The notes below the pieces were generated by a model that was not told the DNA's origin, did no database searches, and was given only the letters and a program-made list of their open reading frames with translations. A DNA stretch of 64,000 bases from contig CAYNST010000001.1 in NCBI GenBank assembly GCA_964399955.1, positions 1-64,000 on the forward strand. The letters are read 5' to 3'. The position numbers and the translations under genes are program-made. Source of the stretch: CAYNST01 sp964399955 (GTDB lineage: Bacteria > Pseudomonadota > Gammaproteobacteria > Pseudomonadales > Cellvibrionaceae). Every line of letters starts with the position of its first letter. Within the stretch, counting starts at the first letter, position 1. Below are positions 42,722 to 50,875 of the stretch, in pieces.

Positions 42722-43519
42722 ATGAGATTATTTAAAAATACGCTGTTAACGGCCGGTGCAACCGGCATCCTGCTGGCGTCGTCGGCCTTCGCCGAGACCG
42801 GCGGCACCAAGGTGATAGTCGAAGAACAATCACCGCAAATTACCGTTGATCAGCCACCTGCTCAGGTGTCAGTTGATCAGCGCGAACCGCAGGTTGATGT
42901 ACAGACCCAAGCGCCTCAGGTCTCTGTTGATCAATCTGAACCTCAAGTTTCTGTAGAGCAGCCCGAGCCGCAAGTGGAAGTTGAGCAGGCCCAACCGGAT
43001 GTACGGGTAAGCGATGCGGAACCTCAGGTTGATGTGCATGAAAGTGACGCCCAGGTCAGGGTTGAAGAGCCACAGCAAGAGTCGCAGGCGCGCATTGAGG
43101 AACGACAGCACAGAATGGAAGGCGCCCCTGGCGCTGTGGCCGCAAACCCACAGCAGCAAGCGCAGCCTGAGCCGTCCTCGCTCTATGAAATGCCAGTGGA
43201 AGAGCTGCGATCGGCCCGGGTTGTGGACGAAAACGGGATGGAAATAGGCCAGGTGGAGAACGTTGTCCTCAAAAGTGATGGCAGTGAAGCCGGCCTGATC
43301 ATCTCGTTGAGCAACAGCCAGGAACGGGAGTCCGGCTCGGCATTTGCCAATCTTGACGAATTAAGCTTTGAGGAAGATACCTTGGTTTGGGAAGATGCCG
43401 CAGATGCTGCCTTCCTGGACGAAGACGAGGACTACGACCCCGCCGAATACCAGGCAGCCCCCACCACTGCCGGTAGGCTCAGCGACATCATGCGGGACGA
43501 CGAAGTCTCTGCGCTCTAA
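42722..43519 (+). CDS. exported nonapeptide-repeat protein with PRC-barrel domain (type B, copy 2)
   Basis: 265-residue exported protein; GAGG 8 bases before the ATG at 42722, signal peptide ending SSAFA at 24. Nine-residue repeats at 30-117: PPAQVSVDQ, REPQVDVQT, EPQVSVEQP, EPQVEVEQA, EPQVDVHES. A Gln/Glu-rich linker leads to a PRC-barrel-like domain (153-224) with LYEMPVEELRSARVVD and IGQVENVVLKSDGSEAGLII. C-terminal DPAEYQAAPTTAGRLSDI parallels the type B gene at 38243 but the long linker of that gene is absent. Second gene of the duplicated pair. Confidence 0.82.
   Translation: MRLFKNTLLTAGATGILLASSAFAETGGTKVIVEEQSPQITVDQPPAQVSVDQREPQVDVQTQAPQVSVDQSEPQVSVEQPEPQVEVEQAQPDVRVSDAEPQVDVHESDAQVRVEEPQQESQARIEERQHRMEGAPGAVAANPQQQAQPEPSSLYEMPVEELRSARVVDENGMEIGQVENVVLKSDGSEAGLIISLSNSQERESGSAFANLDELSFEEDTLVWEDAADAAFLDEDEDYDPAEYQAAPTTAGRLSDIMRDDEVSAL
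42809..43072 (+). repeat. 27-base-period coding repeat (type B copy 2)
   Basis: Encodes about ten nine-residue units at residues 30-117, with the core EPQVxVxQx repeated most regularly in the middle of the array. Confidence 0.75.
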
Positions 43520-43570
43520 CGGCTCAACCGCAACACAGGCGGCAAGGAGGCTGCCGTCCATGCCTGACTA

Positions 43571-44113
43571 TCATTCCTGCGCCAAATAGAACAGCAGCTC
43601 CTGACGTTTCGGGTGGTTCACCAGCCATTGCCTCACTTCCTCTGCCCGGCTTACATCGGTTTCGCCCAATATGCGCGTGAAGCGTTCCTGCCGTTTGGCA
43701 TCTGAACGCTGCTTCCTGACCTTGCGCTGCCACGCATCGGTAAACACGGAAGGCAGTGAATTGTTCAATTGCAGTGCCTTGAGCAGTTCCCATTCGCCAC
43801 CGTCAAGCCAGGCCTCGTCGCAGGAGCCGCACAAGTCCACACGGTTGCTGCTACAGCCGGAGATGTTGAACTTGCTCATTAACCGCTTACACTTTGGACA
43901 CGCAAGCGCCACCAGACTGTCCCGAGCTTCCACAGCCGGCGCCGCCCCTTGAGACTCCTCCGGGGGCTCCTTGCCGCCCGTGCGTTCTACCCAATCGCGG
44001 TAATACAGCAGCGATACCAGCGCACCCTCGCAACGGCTGCAACCGTAGGCCGGCAAGCCATCTTCAAGTTTGGTGGCCTTCAGGTCTTCTGTTTTGCAAT
44101 GTGGACAATGCAT
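43571..44113 (-). CDS. zinc-ribbon (TFIIB-type) protein
   Basis: 180-residue cytosolic protein with two CxxC/CxxC zinc ribbons. The first is MHCPHCK with CSRC at residue 25; the second (about 70-105) is CPKCKRLMSKFNISGC with LCGSCDEAWLDGGEWELL, the zf-TFIIB pattern. The C-terminal 70 residues are helical and basic (WQRKVRKQRSDAKRQERF). AGGAGAG lies about 6 bases before the ATG. Such proteins probably bind nucleic acid or partner proteins; no pathway is known. Convergent with the repeat/PRC pair. Confidence 0.85.
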   Translation of the reverse strand: MHCPHCKTEDLKATKLEDGLPAYGCSRCEGALVSLLYYRDWVERTGGKEPPEESQGAAPAVEARDSLVALACPKCKRLMSKFNISGCSSNRVDLCGSCDEAWLDGGEWELLKALQLNNSLPSVFTDAWQRKVRKQRSDAKRQERFTRILGETDVSRAEEVRQWLVNHPKRQELLFYLAQE

Positions 44114-44315
44114 GGTGCTCTCCTGTGAATAGCGGGGTCGCGTTCCCGCCGCTGTGCGACCCGCAAAAGGTCTTATTCTACTCTCTGCTGCGCTTGCTGG
44201 CAGCGCCTTGCTGCCGCTTCGTATGGCACGGTCCGGCCAGGGACCAGAGGCAACCGCAGAGGGTTCATCCGTTCAGCTTAGAAGCTCAGTGAGAGGTTTG
44301 CAGTGCAGAGTGTTG

Positions 44316-44347
44316 CCTTGGCGCCGCAAAAAACCACGGCGCCAAGG
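44316..44347. repeat. perfect 11-bp GC-rich hairpin
   Basis: CCTTGGCGCCG (44316-44326) and CGGCGCCAAGG (44337-44347), 10-base loop CAAAAAACCA. It starts about 20 bases after the minus-strand stop at 44366, where a terminator would be, but the T-rich part (on minus) is in the loop, not after the stem. Confidence 0.5.
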
Positions 44348-44365
44348 AGGCGGTTCAATCGGGTG

Positions 44366-45487
44366 TCAGCCGCCGCTGACTATATATTTAAGATTTTTCA
44401 GCAGGGTGCGCACGCCAAGATAGCTCAGTTCGTTTCTGATGGCTGCGGGCAGCGTTGCCAGGGCTGCGCTGCGATGCGTCTTCCTGAACCAGAGGCCAGT
44501 GGGTTCGGCGGGGGCCGCCAGCCAGTCCTGCCCTGCGGGAAGCTCTTGAAGATACTCCCGCGCCAGGGTCACGTAGGGTGAGTAGATTCGCAACGGGTCC
44601 TTGTCCACTGTCAGCCAGGGCTTTGGACCCATGGCATGCACAAAAACCGGCAGGCCACGCATCAGGGAGGCCAGGCGCATGGCGGGGGTAAAGTCTCCGG
44701 GCTCCATGCACTGAGCAATTTCGGTACTGCTGCTGACAAAACGTATCGGCAGCCTGGCATAGGTTTTGGAGCCCAGCAGCGCCACCAACAAGTCATCACT
44801 CCCGCGCGCGTGGTTGGGTCTTATGGTGCGTTCGATTTTTTGGATCCTCTGGTATTCAGGATGACCGAGCAGAGCGATCCAGTCATGCAGCAGCGCCTGG
44901 TGATGCAGGGTAACGGACATACAGCAGCCGGTCGGATCGCGCAAAAAGGAGCGGCCGGGAGCCAAATTCCAGGCGCGGGTCCGTTCGTGGGTATAAACCC
45001 GGGCGGCCCGCCGCATCTGCGCAATTACCAGTGTTTCTGCAGACACATCAAACATATCCTGGCCGGGGGGGCGAGCCAGAATGATGTCTGCATCCAGAAA
45101 CAGCACGCGGGGGTAGCCCTGGTCCAGCCCCCACTGCAGCAAAGTGGCTTTGACATCCCAGCCTTTTTGCACGGATTCAAGCTTTTCATGCAAGGTAAAG
45201 GGTTTGGACACACTCCATTGCTTGAACTGCGGCGTAGCGCGAGGCAAAAACACGTGCACATCCGCCGAGGGAAAATGCTTTTGCAAGCTGAGCGTCAGTA
45301 ACTGAACGCCCACCTCATTGCTCGGCCGGTCTTCGTAACAGACAACAGCCAAGGACGACCGGCGACACTGCACGACCTGCCCTTCTGGCTCATGGTCACA
45401 ATTTTCAAGGGAATTCACGATTAGGGTCGTCCGAATCAATATACGATGGGGGGGGGTGGTCTTTAATTTACGGCCAGCATCTGGCAC
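44366..45487 (-). CDS. nucleotide-diphospho-sugar transferase-like protein
   Basis: Up to 373 residues, GT-A fold. The nucleotide-sugar site is suggested by GYPRVLFLDADIILARPP (FLDADI is a DxD motif) around residue 130; SSLAVVCYEDRPSNEVGVQL forms the first strand and helix. No signal or anchor. The start is uncertain: the frame opens with a GTG at 45487, and another GTG at 45418 would remove 23 residues; neither has a good ribosome binding site. Isolated from the large glycosyl cluster. The acceptor is unknown. Confidence 0.72.
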   Translation of the reverse strand: MPDAGRKLKTTPPHRILIRTTLIVNSLENCDHEPEGQVVQCRRSSLAVVCYEDRPSNEVGVQLLTLSLQKHFPSADVHVFLPRATPQFKQWSVSKPFTLHEKLESVQKGWDVKATLLQWGLDQGYPRVLFLDADIILARPPGQDMFDVSAETLVIAQMRRAARVYTHERTRAWNLAPGRSFLRDPTGCCMSVTLHHQALLHDWIALLGHPEYQRIQKIERTIRPNHARGSDDLLVALLGSKTYARLPIRFVSSSTEIAQCMEPGDFTPAMRLASLMRGLPVFVHAMGPKPWLTVDKDPLRIYSPYVTLAREYLQELPAGQDWLAAPAEPTGLWFRKTHRSAALATLPAAIRNELSYLGVRTLLKNLKYIVSGG

Positions 45488-46166
45488 AGGCTTTGGTTCA
45501 TCCGGGATGCCGCTGCGGTACCAGGCTTATGACCGTTCAGCGCCTATCAAAACTGCCCATAGCCGAGCTCAAAAAAGGTTGCCGTCCTGTCAGGAACAGA
45601 TTGCACCGGCTCTAAGTGCGGCCCCGAGCACTGGATGTGCGCCATCTTTACCCGAGTAAGCTCACTTATCTGCCCTGCCCTACACAGTGGCAGATGCAGC
45701 CTGAACCGTTACGGAATAAGCTGAATATTCACCCGTCCGGCAAACCATTGAAAGAGCGCGACATCTTGCAAACCGATATCCGCTCTGTCGAGTTGGCGCC
45801 TAAAACACCGAGGCGGCTATATTATGCTCAATAGTCGGGTTGATGAAGCGGGCAATGCAAGATCAAGCGGCCGATATTAAGTGGGTCACAAAATCCTGTA
45901 AATTAAAGCGGTTTTTTTGCCAAATCAACCGTTGGTCTGGTATACAAGTTGCCAAAATCACTGCAGTAGCGACGGCTTGTCCCAGCTGCAAGCGCAGGAG
46001 GCGCATGTGTTTTCCGCCACTCTAACCCAGCAATTGCCAACCTGCGCCGTTGCGCGGGCGGTTGTCGCCTGCGCCGCCGCCCCAGGCACAAGCAGGATAC
46101 TACCCAGCACCCGTCCTGCGTGGCACAATTGCGCCCTCGAGACGTTTTTTTGAGGTTTTAAGCAAG
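45488..46166. other. 679-base divergent intergenic region
   Basis: Lies between the transferase-like gene (minus) and the FHA gene (plus). Several ORFs of 60-80 codons overlap in different frames without ribosome binding sites. TATATT followed by TATGCT occurs near 45818, but no well-spaced -35 is seen. A G7 run at 45450-45456 is a homopolymer that could carry a sequencing error near the start of the transferase gene. Confidence 0.4.
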
Positions 46167-46571
46167 ATGAGTGAAGAAGACGGCTACACCAAGCGCCTCG
46201 ACATCCACGCGATGGAGCGCGAACTGGCCTGCGGCCAGCATATTGAACTGTTTTTTCAGGGCAAGCTGGTGTCTGTAACACTGGACGACCTGCCCTATCA
46301 GCTGGGACGCGATGAAAGCAGCTGCGACATGGTCATTTATGGGGAAACCGTATCCCGCAAACACTGCGCCTTGCAGGTGAGGGACCGGCAGATAGGCCTG
46401 CTGGACGAGAGCACCAACGGCACCTACCTTAGGGTGGGACGCAACGACAGCGTTTGCGTGCACAACGATTTTCACCCTCTAGTAGGTCAGGGCGTGATCA
46501 AACTGGGGCACCGAATTGATATGGACGACGCCGAGCTCATCTTTTATAAAGTGGTAAAAACTCAGCAGTAG
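46167..46571 (+). CDS. FHA-domain protein
   Basis: 134-residue cytosolic protein consisting almost only of a forkhead-associated domain (about 35-125), which binds phosphothreonine peptides. Conserved FHA elements: YQLGRDESSCDMVI (GR), ETVSRKHCALQV (SxxH) and DESTNGTYLRV (NG). The ATG at 46167 has GAGG 11 bases upstream. No kinase or phosphatase gene is adjacent. A second FHA protein lies at 62298-63113 and shares the SxxNGT layout. Confidence 0.88.
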   Translation: MSEEDGYTKRLDIHAMERELACGQHIELFFQGKLVSVTLDDLPYQLGRDESSCDMVIYGETVSRKHCALQVRDRQIGLLDESTNGTYLRVGRNDSVCVHNDFHPLVGQGVIKLGHRIDMDDAELIFYKVVKTQQ

Positions 46572-46804
46572 CCCTGCGGCGGCAGCCGCCGCCTGCCCTG
46601 ACAGGCAACCCGCTTAAATTGCATTACAGCGGTTCAGTCCGGCCCTGCGGTGGTGATGTGACCGCCAGCAGCCAAAACAAGGATTTTTGGATTCAAGCCT
46701 CTGCTCCCGCCAGATCCGGCTGTATCTTGAGAAATGCCCGCATCCGTCGTATGGTAACGCCTTATTGAACAGTCGCCCTCAAACTCATCAGCAAAGAGAA
46801 CGTT

Positions 46805-47230
46805 ATGCAGCAGGAATCAGGGGAAGCATCTCGCAAACCTCGGTGGTGGATCGGCCTGGTTGTCGCCTTGGGAATTGCAGCCCTGGTAGCTGCTTTATTG
46901 CTCAATGCACCGCGCGGTTTTGATGTCTCCATAGACCAAATCGGCAATGGAACCCCCGCTTTAGTATTTGTCTACGATTCCAACCTGACGGTCAGCGGCA
47001 GTCAAACCGCAGAAATCAACAAAATCAGAGACAACTTTAACGGCCGTTTGCAATTTTTGTTGGCGGATGTGGGCCGGCCCGATGCTCAGCGTTTTGTAAG
47101 TCAATATCAAACCGGGCCCGGGGCACTGTTACTATTTGAGGCCAATGGCTCGTTGACGGCAACCGAGCGGGGCTTGCTGGAAGCGCCGGCGCTTGAACAA
47201 TGGCTCAATTCAAAGCTGGCCAACCGGTAA
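46805..47230 (+). CDS. membrane-anchored thioredoxin-fold-like protein
   Basis: 141 residues: cytoplasmic N-terminus, one transmembrane helix (about 15-34, WIGLVVALGIAALVAALLL), then a periplasmic domain with a thioredoxin-like strand-helix order (ALVFVYDSN, LQFLLADVGRPDAQRFVSQY, ALLLFEANG). The CxxC active site is replaced by YDSNLTVS, so it is not a thiol oxidoreductase. The fold call is tentative; function is unknown. AAGAGA precedes the ATG. Confidence 0.65.
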   Translation: MQQESGEASRKPRWWIGLVVALGIAALVAALLLNAPRGFDVSIDQIGNGTPALVFVYDSNLTVSGSQTAEINKIRDNFNGRLQFLLADVGRPDAQRFVSQYQTGPGALLLFEANGSLTATERGLLEAPALEQWLNSKLANR

Positions 47231-47384
47231 TCATGGGCGCGCTTGGACCCGCGCGAATGGGCTGCGCAACCACTTAAGCCGGCGTTAGTCGATCTGCCCC
47301 ATTCCCACCAAACACTACAGGACGCCGGTAACATGCCAGGCATAACTACCGCGTCTATGATAGCTGTGGTCAGCAACGGCTAAT

Positions 47385-47771
47385 TCAGGCCGACTGACCG
47401 CAGCCCAGAACTTGCTGAAGATCTGCCAGGTCGGCCGGTTTGACCAGGTGATGATCAAAGCCTGCGGCCTTGGTCTGACGTTTGTCATCTTCCTGCCCCC
47501 AGCCGCTAAGCGCCACCAAGAGCAGGTTTTTACCCCAGGGCGCCGCACGAATCTTGCGAGCGGTTTCAAAACCGTCCATGCCCGGCATTCCCAAATCCAG
47601 AATAACCACCTGCGGCGCAAAGTCCTCTGCAATACTCAAAGCGTCGGCGCCGTTATTCGCACTGCGAACCTGATTACCCAGCATTTCGATCAACATGCCA
47701 AGCATCTCTGCAGCATCCTGATTGTCGTCCACCACCAGCACCCGCTGAAAAGCCTCTGTCTTATTCTGCAT
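47385..47771 (-). CDS. single-domain response regulator (REC)
   Basis: 128-residue receiver domain. Acidic pair in VLVVDDNQDAAEML, phosphoacceptor Asp in VVILDLGMPGMDG (about residue 59), Ser/Thr in LVALSGWG and conserved Lys in HHLVKPAD. No output domain. AGGAGG is 10 bases before the ATG. It lies 340 bases downstream of the hybrid kinase gene on the same strand and may be a partner or phosphate sink of it. Confidence 0.92.
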   Translation of the reverse strand: MQNKTEAFQRVLVVDDNQDAAEMLGMLIEMLGNQVRSANNGADALSIAEDFAPQVVILDLGMPGMDGFETARKIRAAPWGKNLLLVALSGWGQEDDKRQTKAAGFDHHLVKPADLADLQQVLGCGQSA

Positions 47772-48110
47772 GCTCTATTGCCTCCTGGATATGCCCCGTT
47801 TTGCGCCCCGCAGCCCCACCATTGGTCGCTCGCATTCTGCCTGCTGAGTTGTCAAAAAAACAGCCTAAAGGGTTGCACCACTACAGGTTCACTGCTGCCA
47901 GCAATGGCTGACATCGGAACCCAGCTGGAATTGGAACATCACTGGGCCCCTACGTCCAGCCCCCTGATTCAAGTGTCAGAGGCACGGCGGTTGAGGGGCT
48001 GATCAATTCACCCGCTGCGTTTCTTGGTGCGGCCTCCACAGCAGTTGTGCAGCGACTAACGGGATGTGCAACCGCATTTTAGTCAATCCGGGTGACAGGG
48101 AGAGGTGGGT
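47772..48110. other. 339-base intergenic region
   Basis: Between the receiver gene and the hybrid kinase, both on the minus strand. No gene or T-tailed hairpin was recognised; it probably carries the promoter of the receiver gene. Confidence 0.4.
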
Positions 48111-50042
48111 CTAGCGCATAAGGTGATTGATCATTGCGCGCAATCTTGCCGGTTTGACCGGTTTGCGCAAGGCGGGGTAGCCTGTGGCGGCAATCGTCTG
48201 CCAGAGCTCGGCTGTTTCAGCGCCGGAGACTATAAAGGCCGGCAGCTCGCTTTGCCAAAGCTCGCAAGCTCGGGCAATGGCTGCGTCCCCTGTCTCCGAA
48301 GCCGACAGCTGAAAGTCAGAAATCACCAAGTCCGGCCGCGCACAGCCACGACGAAAAAGCGCTTCCAGCGCGGCGATGCCGTCCACGGCGTCCACCGCGA
48401 AGCCCCAGCTCTTCAGCAGCATCTTCAAGCCGTCGCGCACGGCGTCATTGTCGTCCACCAGGAGCACACGGCTGTTGGCATCCTGGCTCAGCTCATCCAA
48501 AGAGACATCGTACCCCAGCAACTCCATGGGCCTGTCATGATGTACAGGGGCCGTTTCACCTCCGTCAGAGTCCTTGGCCGAAACCAGAGGCACCATCAAA
48601 CGGAACACAGAGCCTTTGCCCACGCTGGAACGCAGGGTCAAGTCGTAGCCCAGGCTGTCTACAAACTGCCGCACTATGGCCAAGCCCAAACCAAAACCAC
48701 CGCGCTTCTCCCGGTCTTCGTCGCTGACCTGCACGAATTTGCTGAAGATTTGCTCCTGTTTGTTGGCCGGGATCCCGCGACCCGTGTCCCAGATCTCGAT
48801 CGCCAGCCAGTCTCCGCGACGTCGGCACCCCAGCAAAATGCCTCCCTGGTCGGTGTAGCGAATGGCGTTGCTCAAGAGGTTGCGAATGATGCGCTCCAGC
48901 AGCGCGCCGTGCGCCAGCACCGTGTAATTGCCGCTGTGAAACCTGATCTTCAGGCCTTTTTGCTGAGCCAGGGCTTCAAACTCCAGGTAGACCTTGCTCA
49001 ACAACTGCTTGATTGATGTCGGCTGAGTTCCCGCCACGCTCAGATCAAAGTCGTAACGCGATACATCCAGAATTTCCACAAACAGGCTGCTCAGGTTTTG
49101 CATAGCCTGTTTGAGCTTTTCCAAGATGGCCAGTTGCTCGGCGTCCCGGGTCTTCTTGCGCAAGGTGTCCACAAAAATGGCCATGGCTTGCAGGGGCTGG
49201 CGAAGGTCGTGGGCGGCGCTGCCGAACAGATCTTTGATGCGTTGATTGCTGACTTCCAGTGACGCGGCCGTGGCTTCCGCCTCGGCGCTTTTTTCCACCA
49301 GCCCGCGGTAAAGTCTCTGCAGATCGTGGTGGTTGTTGTCCACAATCTTCAACATGTCGTTGAACGAGTCCACCAACCGGCCCACTTCGTCCTGCCCGTG
49401 TGCCTGTGCCCGCAAACTGAGGTCGTTGCTGCGTCGCACCCGGTCCATCACCGTGCTCAAATCAATAATGGGCTGCACCACCGAGTGTTGCAGGCGGCGA
49501 GTCATCAAAAATGCCATCAGCAAGGCCGCAAGAGTGACCAGGAAGCTGGTGACAATCCATTTGCGAGTTCGCACCTCAATGGGTGATAGATCGGACGCCA
49601 CCAGCACCAAGCCCAAGGCTCTGCCTCTGCGGGTAATAGGCTCCGTCACCACCAGCAGTTGATGGTCGGCGTGGTCGGCTGCGGCGGGGTCCAGCACCGG
49701 AAGGCATTCGGCATCAGGACCCGACCGGCGGTGATAGGCGGCAAACAGCTGCTGCCTGCCGTCGTAAATGCAGGCAAATTGTACGGTCGAGCGAATGGCC
49801 AGCACGGCCAGATTTTCACGGGCGTTGACGCGGTCATCAAAAGCCACTGCGGCGGCGCTGCGGGCGGCGGTGATTCGTGCCAGTACGCGCATTTCCTCAC
49901 TCAAATCCCGCTTGACGTTGTCGCGGTCAAAAACGATGAAGTTGGCAACCGTGACAAACATGGCGCTGGCCATGCCGATGACAATGATCAGCGTGATCTT
50001 GCGCTGAATTGGCAGGTCTCGGTAACGCCAGGGGGACAACAC
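48111..50042 (-). CDS. hybrid histidine kinase (CHASE-type sensor, HAMP, REC)
   Basis: 643-residue sensor kinase. Transmembrane helices at about 16-38 and 162-180 enclose a periplasmic domain of CHASE8 type (ITAARSAAAVAFDDRVNAREN). HAMP domain about 182-235, dimerisation/phosphoacceptor helix with His278 in AAHDLRQPLQA, ATPase domain with NLLSNAIRY, DTGRGIP and GGFGLGLAIV, and a C-terminal receiver with Asp576 in LVISDFQLS. The gene begins with a GTG directly after the TGA of the YfiR-like gene, so translation is coupled. A periplasmic YfiR-like protein beside a CHASE8-HAMP membrane protein recalls the YfiR-YfiN pair, but here the output is phosphotransfer instead of c-di-GMP. Confidence 0.9.
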   Translation of the reverse strand: MLSPWRYRDLPIQRKITLIIVIGMASAMFVTVANFIVFDRDNVKRDLSEEMRVLARITAARSAAAVAFDDRVNARENLAVLAIRSTVQFACIYDGRQQLFAAYHRRSGPDAECLPVLDPAAADHADHQLLVVTEPITRRGRALGLVLVASDLSPIEVRTRKWIVTSFLVTLAALLMAFLMTRRLQHSVVQPIIDLSTVMDRVRRSNDLSLRAQAHGQDEVGRLVDSFNDMLKIVDNNHHDLQRLYRGLVEKSAEAEATAASLEVSNQRIKDLFGSAAHDLRQPLQAMAIFVDTLRKKTRDAEQLAILEKLKQAMQNLSSLFVEILDVSRYDFDLSVAGTQPTSIKQLLSKVYLEFEALAQQKGLKIRFHSGNYTVLAHGALLERIIRNLLSNAIRYTDQGGILLGCRRRGDWLAIEIWDTGRGIPANKQEQIFSKFVQVSDEDREKRGGFGLGLAIVRQFVDSLGYDLTLRSSVGKGSVFRLMVPLVSAKDSDGGETAPVHHDRPMELLGYDVSLDELSQDANSRVLLVDDNDAVRDGLKMLLKSWGFAVDAVDGIAALEALFRRGCARPDLVISDFQLSASETGDAAIARACELWQSELPAFIVSGAETAELWQTIAATGYPALRKPVKPARLRAMINHLMR

Positions 50043-50594
50043 TCAGGGCGTGCCAGTGTTACGTTTTATGGTACGGGCCAGTGCCAGCAGGTCGGAATCC
50101 AAAAACAGCCCGTTCAGCACGGCGTTTTCGATATTCACATCAAACTGCACGCGATCTCGCGTCCGCAGGATGTTGACAATCCCGCCCTTTTCGGCAAATC
50201 CCTGCCGCTCCCCGATACTGAGCACATAGGTGTAATGAATTTCTGTCCAGAAAGTGGGCAGGCGAACCCGCTGATCTTCACCCACGTAGAGAATGTGACA
50301 ACCGGAACGGATCTCTTCCAGGTTGCCGGCCTTTTGCACCAACAAAGTGCGGTCGCCGATCAAGGTACCGGAGTAGGTGTAAAGATAAGGGGCAAAGTAA
50401 ACCTCGCCAAACAGACAAATCCTGATGGGCGTTTTGCGGTCGGCAAAGGCGTCCTCCGGCCACTCCACAAAATTGGCAAAGTTATAGACGAACTGTGCGC
50501 GCACCTGCCGCTCGGCCTCCAGGGCCGACGTCTGTGCAAGCACCGGTGCGGCAAAAACCAGCAGCCAAAGCCCAATGCTGTTGATCAGTCTCAT
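50043..50594 (-). CDS. YfiR-family periplasmic regulator
   Basis: 183-residue exported protein (signal peptide 1-20, ends APVLAQ) of the YfiR/DUF4154 family, recognised by VRAQFVYNFANFVEWPE near residue 35, RICLFGEV and a C-terminal GGIVNILRTRDRVQFDVNIE with IENAVLNGLFLDSDLLALA. In Pseudomonas YfiR inhibits the inner-membrane cyclase YfiN by binding its periplasmic domain. Here the next gene, on the same strand with zero spacing, is a CHASE-HAMP kinase, so this protein probably controls that kinase. Confidence 0.9.
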   Translation of the reverse strand: MRLINSIGLWLLVFAAPVLAQTSALEAERQVRAQFVYNFANFVEWPEDAFADRKTPIRICLFGEVYFAPYLYTYSGTLIGDRTLLVQKAGNLEEIRSGCHILYVGEDQRVRLPTFWTEIHYTYVLSIGERQGFAEKGGIVNILRTRDRVQFDVNIENAVLNGLFLDSDLLALARTIKRNTGTP

Positions 50595-50875
50595 TAAGAA
50601 ATCTCTTTGTAATGCCTTTCGCCGTCACGGGTCCGGAGACAAGACAGGTTGCTCTGCGCCCGGGAGTCGTCCAGCCGCCGGTTGACCTTGTACGTCAATG
50701 ACAGAGCCGCTCGCGATTGCTCCGTCCGGGACTCTGGCGGCTTTGCGCGACTGAACCGTCAGCAGCACCCACCAACTTGCCTCTCCCTTCAATCAATTGT
50801 AGGCCCCTTTGACGAATCCCGCTGCCGGGTGGCCGCTGGCGTTCTCGGCTTTGCTCAACGCTTGGGCGGTTATGA

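Noticed and set aside
37487..43072. CRISPR-like repetition in the nonapeptide genes
   Set aside because: The 27-base period is coding, diverged at the DNA level and without spacers; it is a protein repeat, not a CRISPR array.
48105..49016. 303-codon plus-strand ORF
   Set aside because: Antisense to the histidine kinase ATPase and receiver domains.
49659..50597. 312-codon plus-strand ORF
   Set aside because: Antisense to the kinase and YfiR-like genes, which have clear domains.
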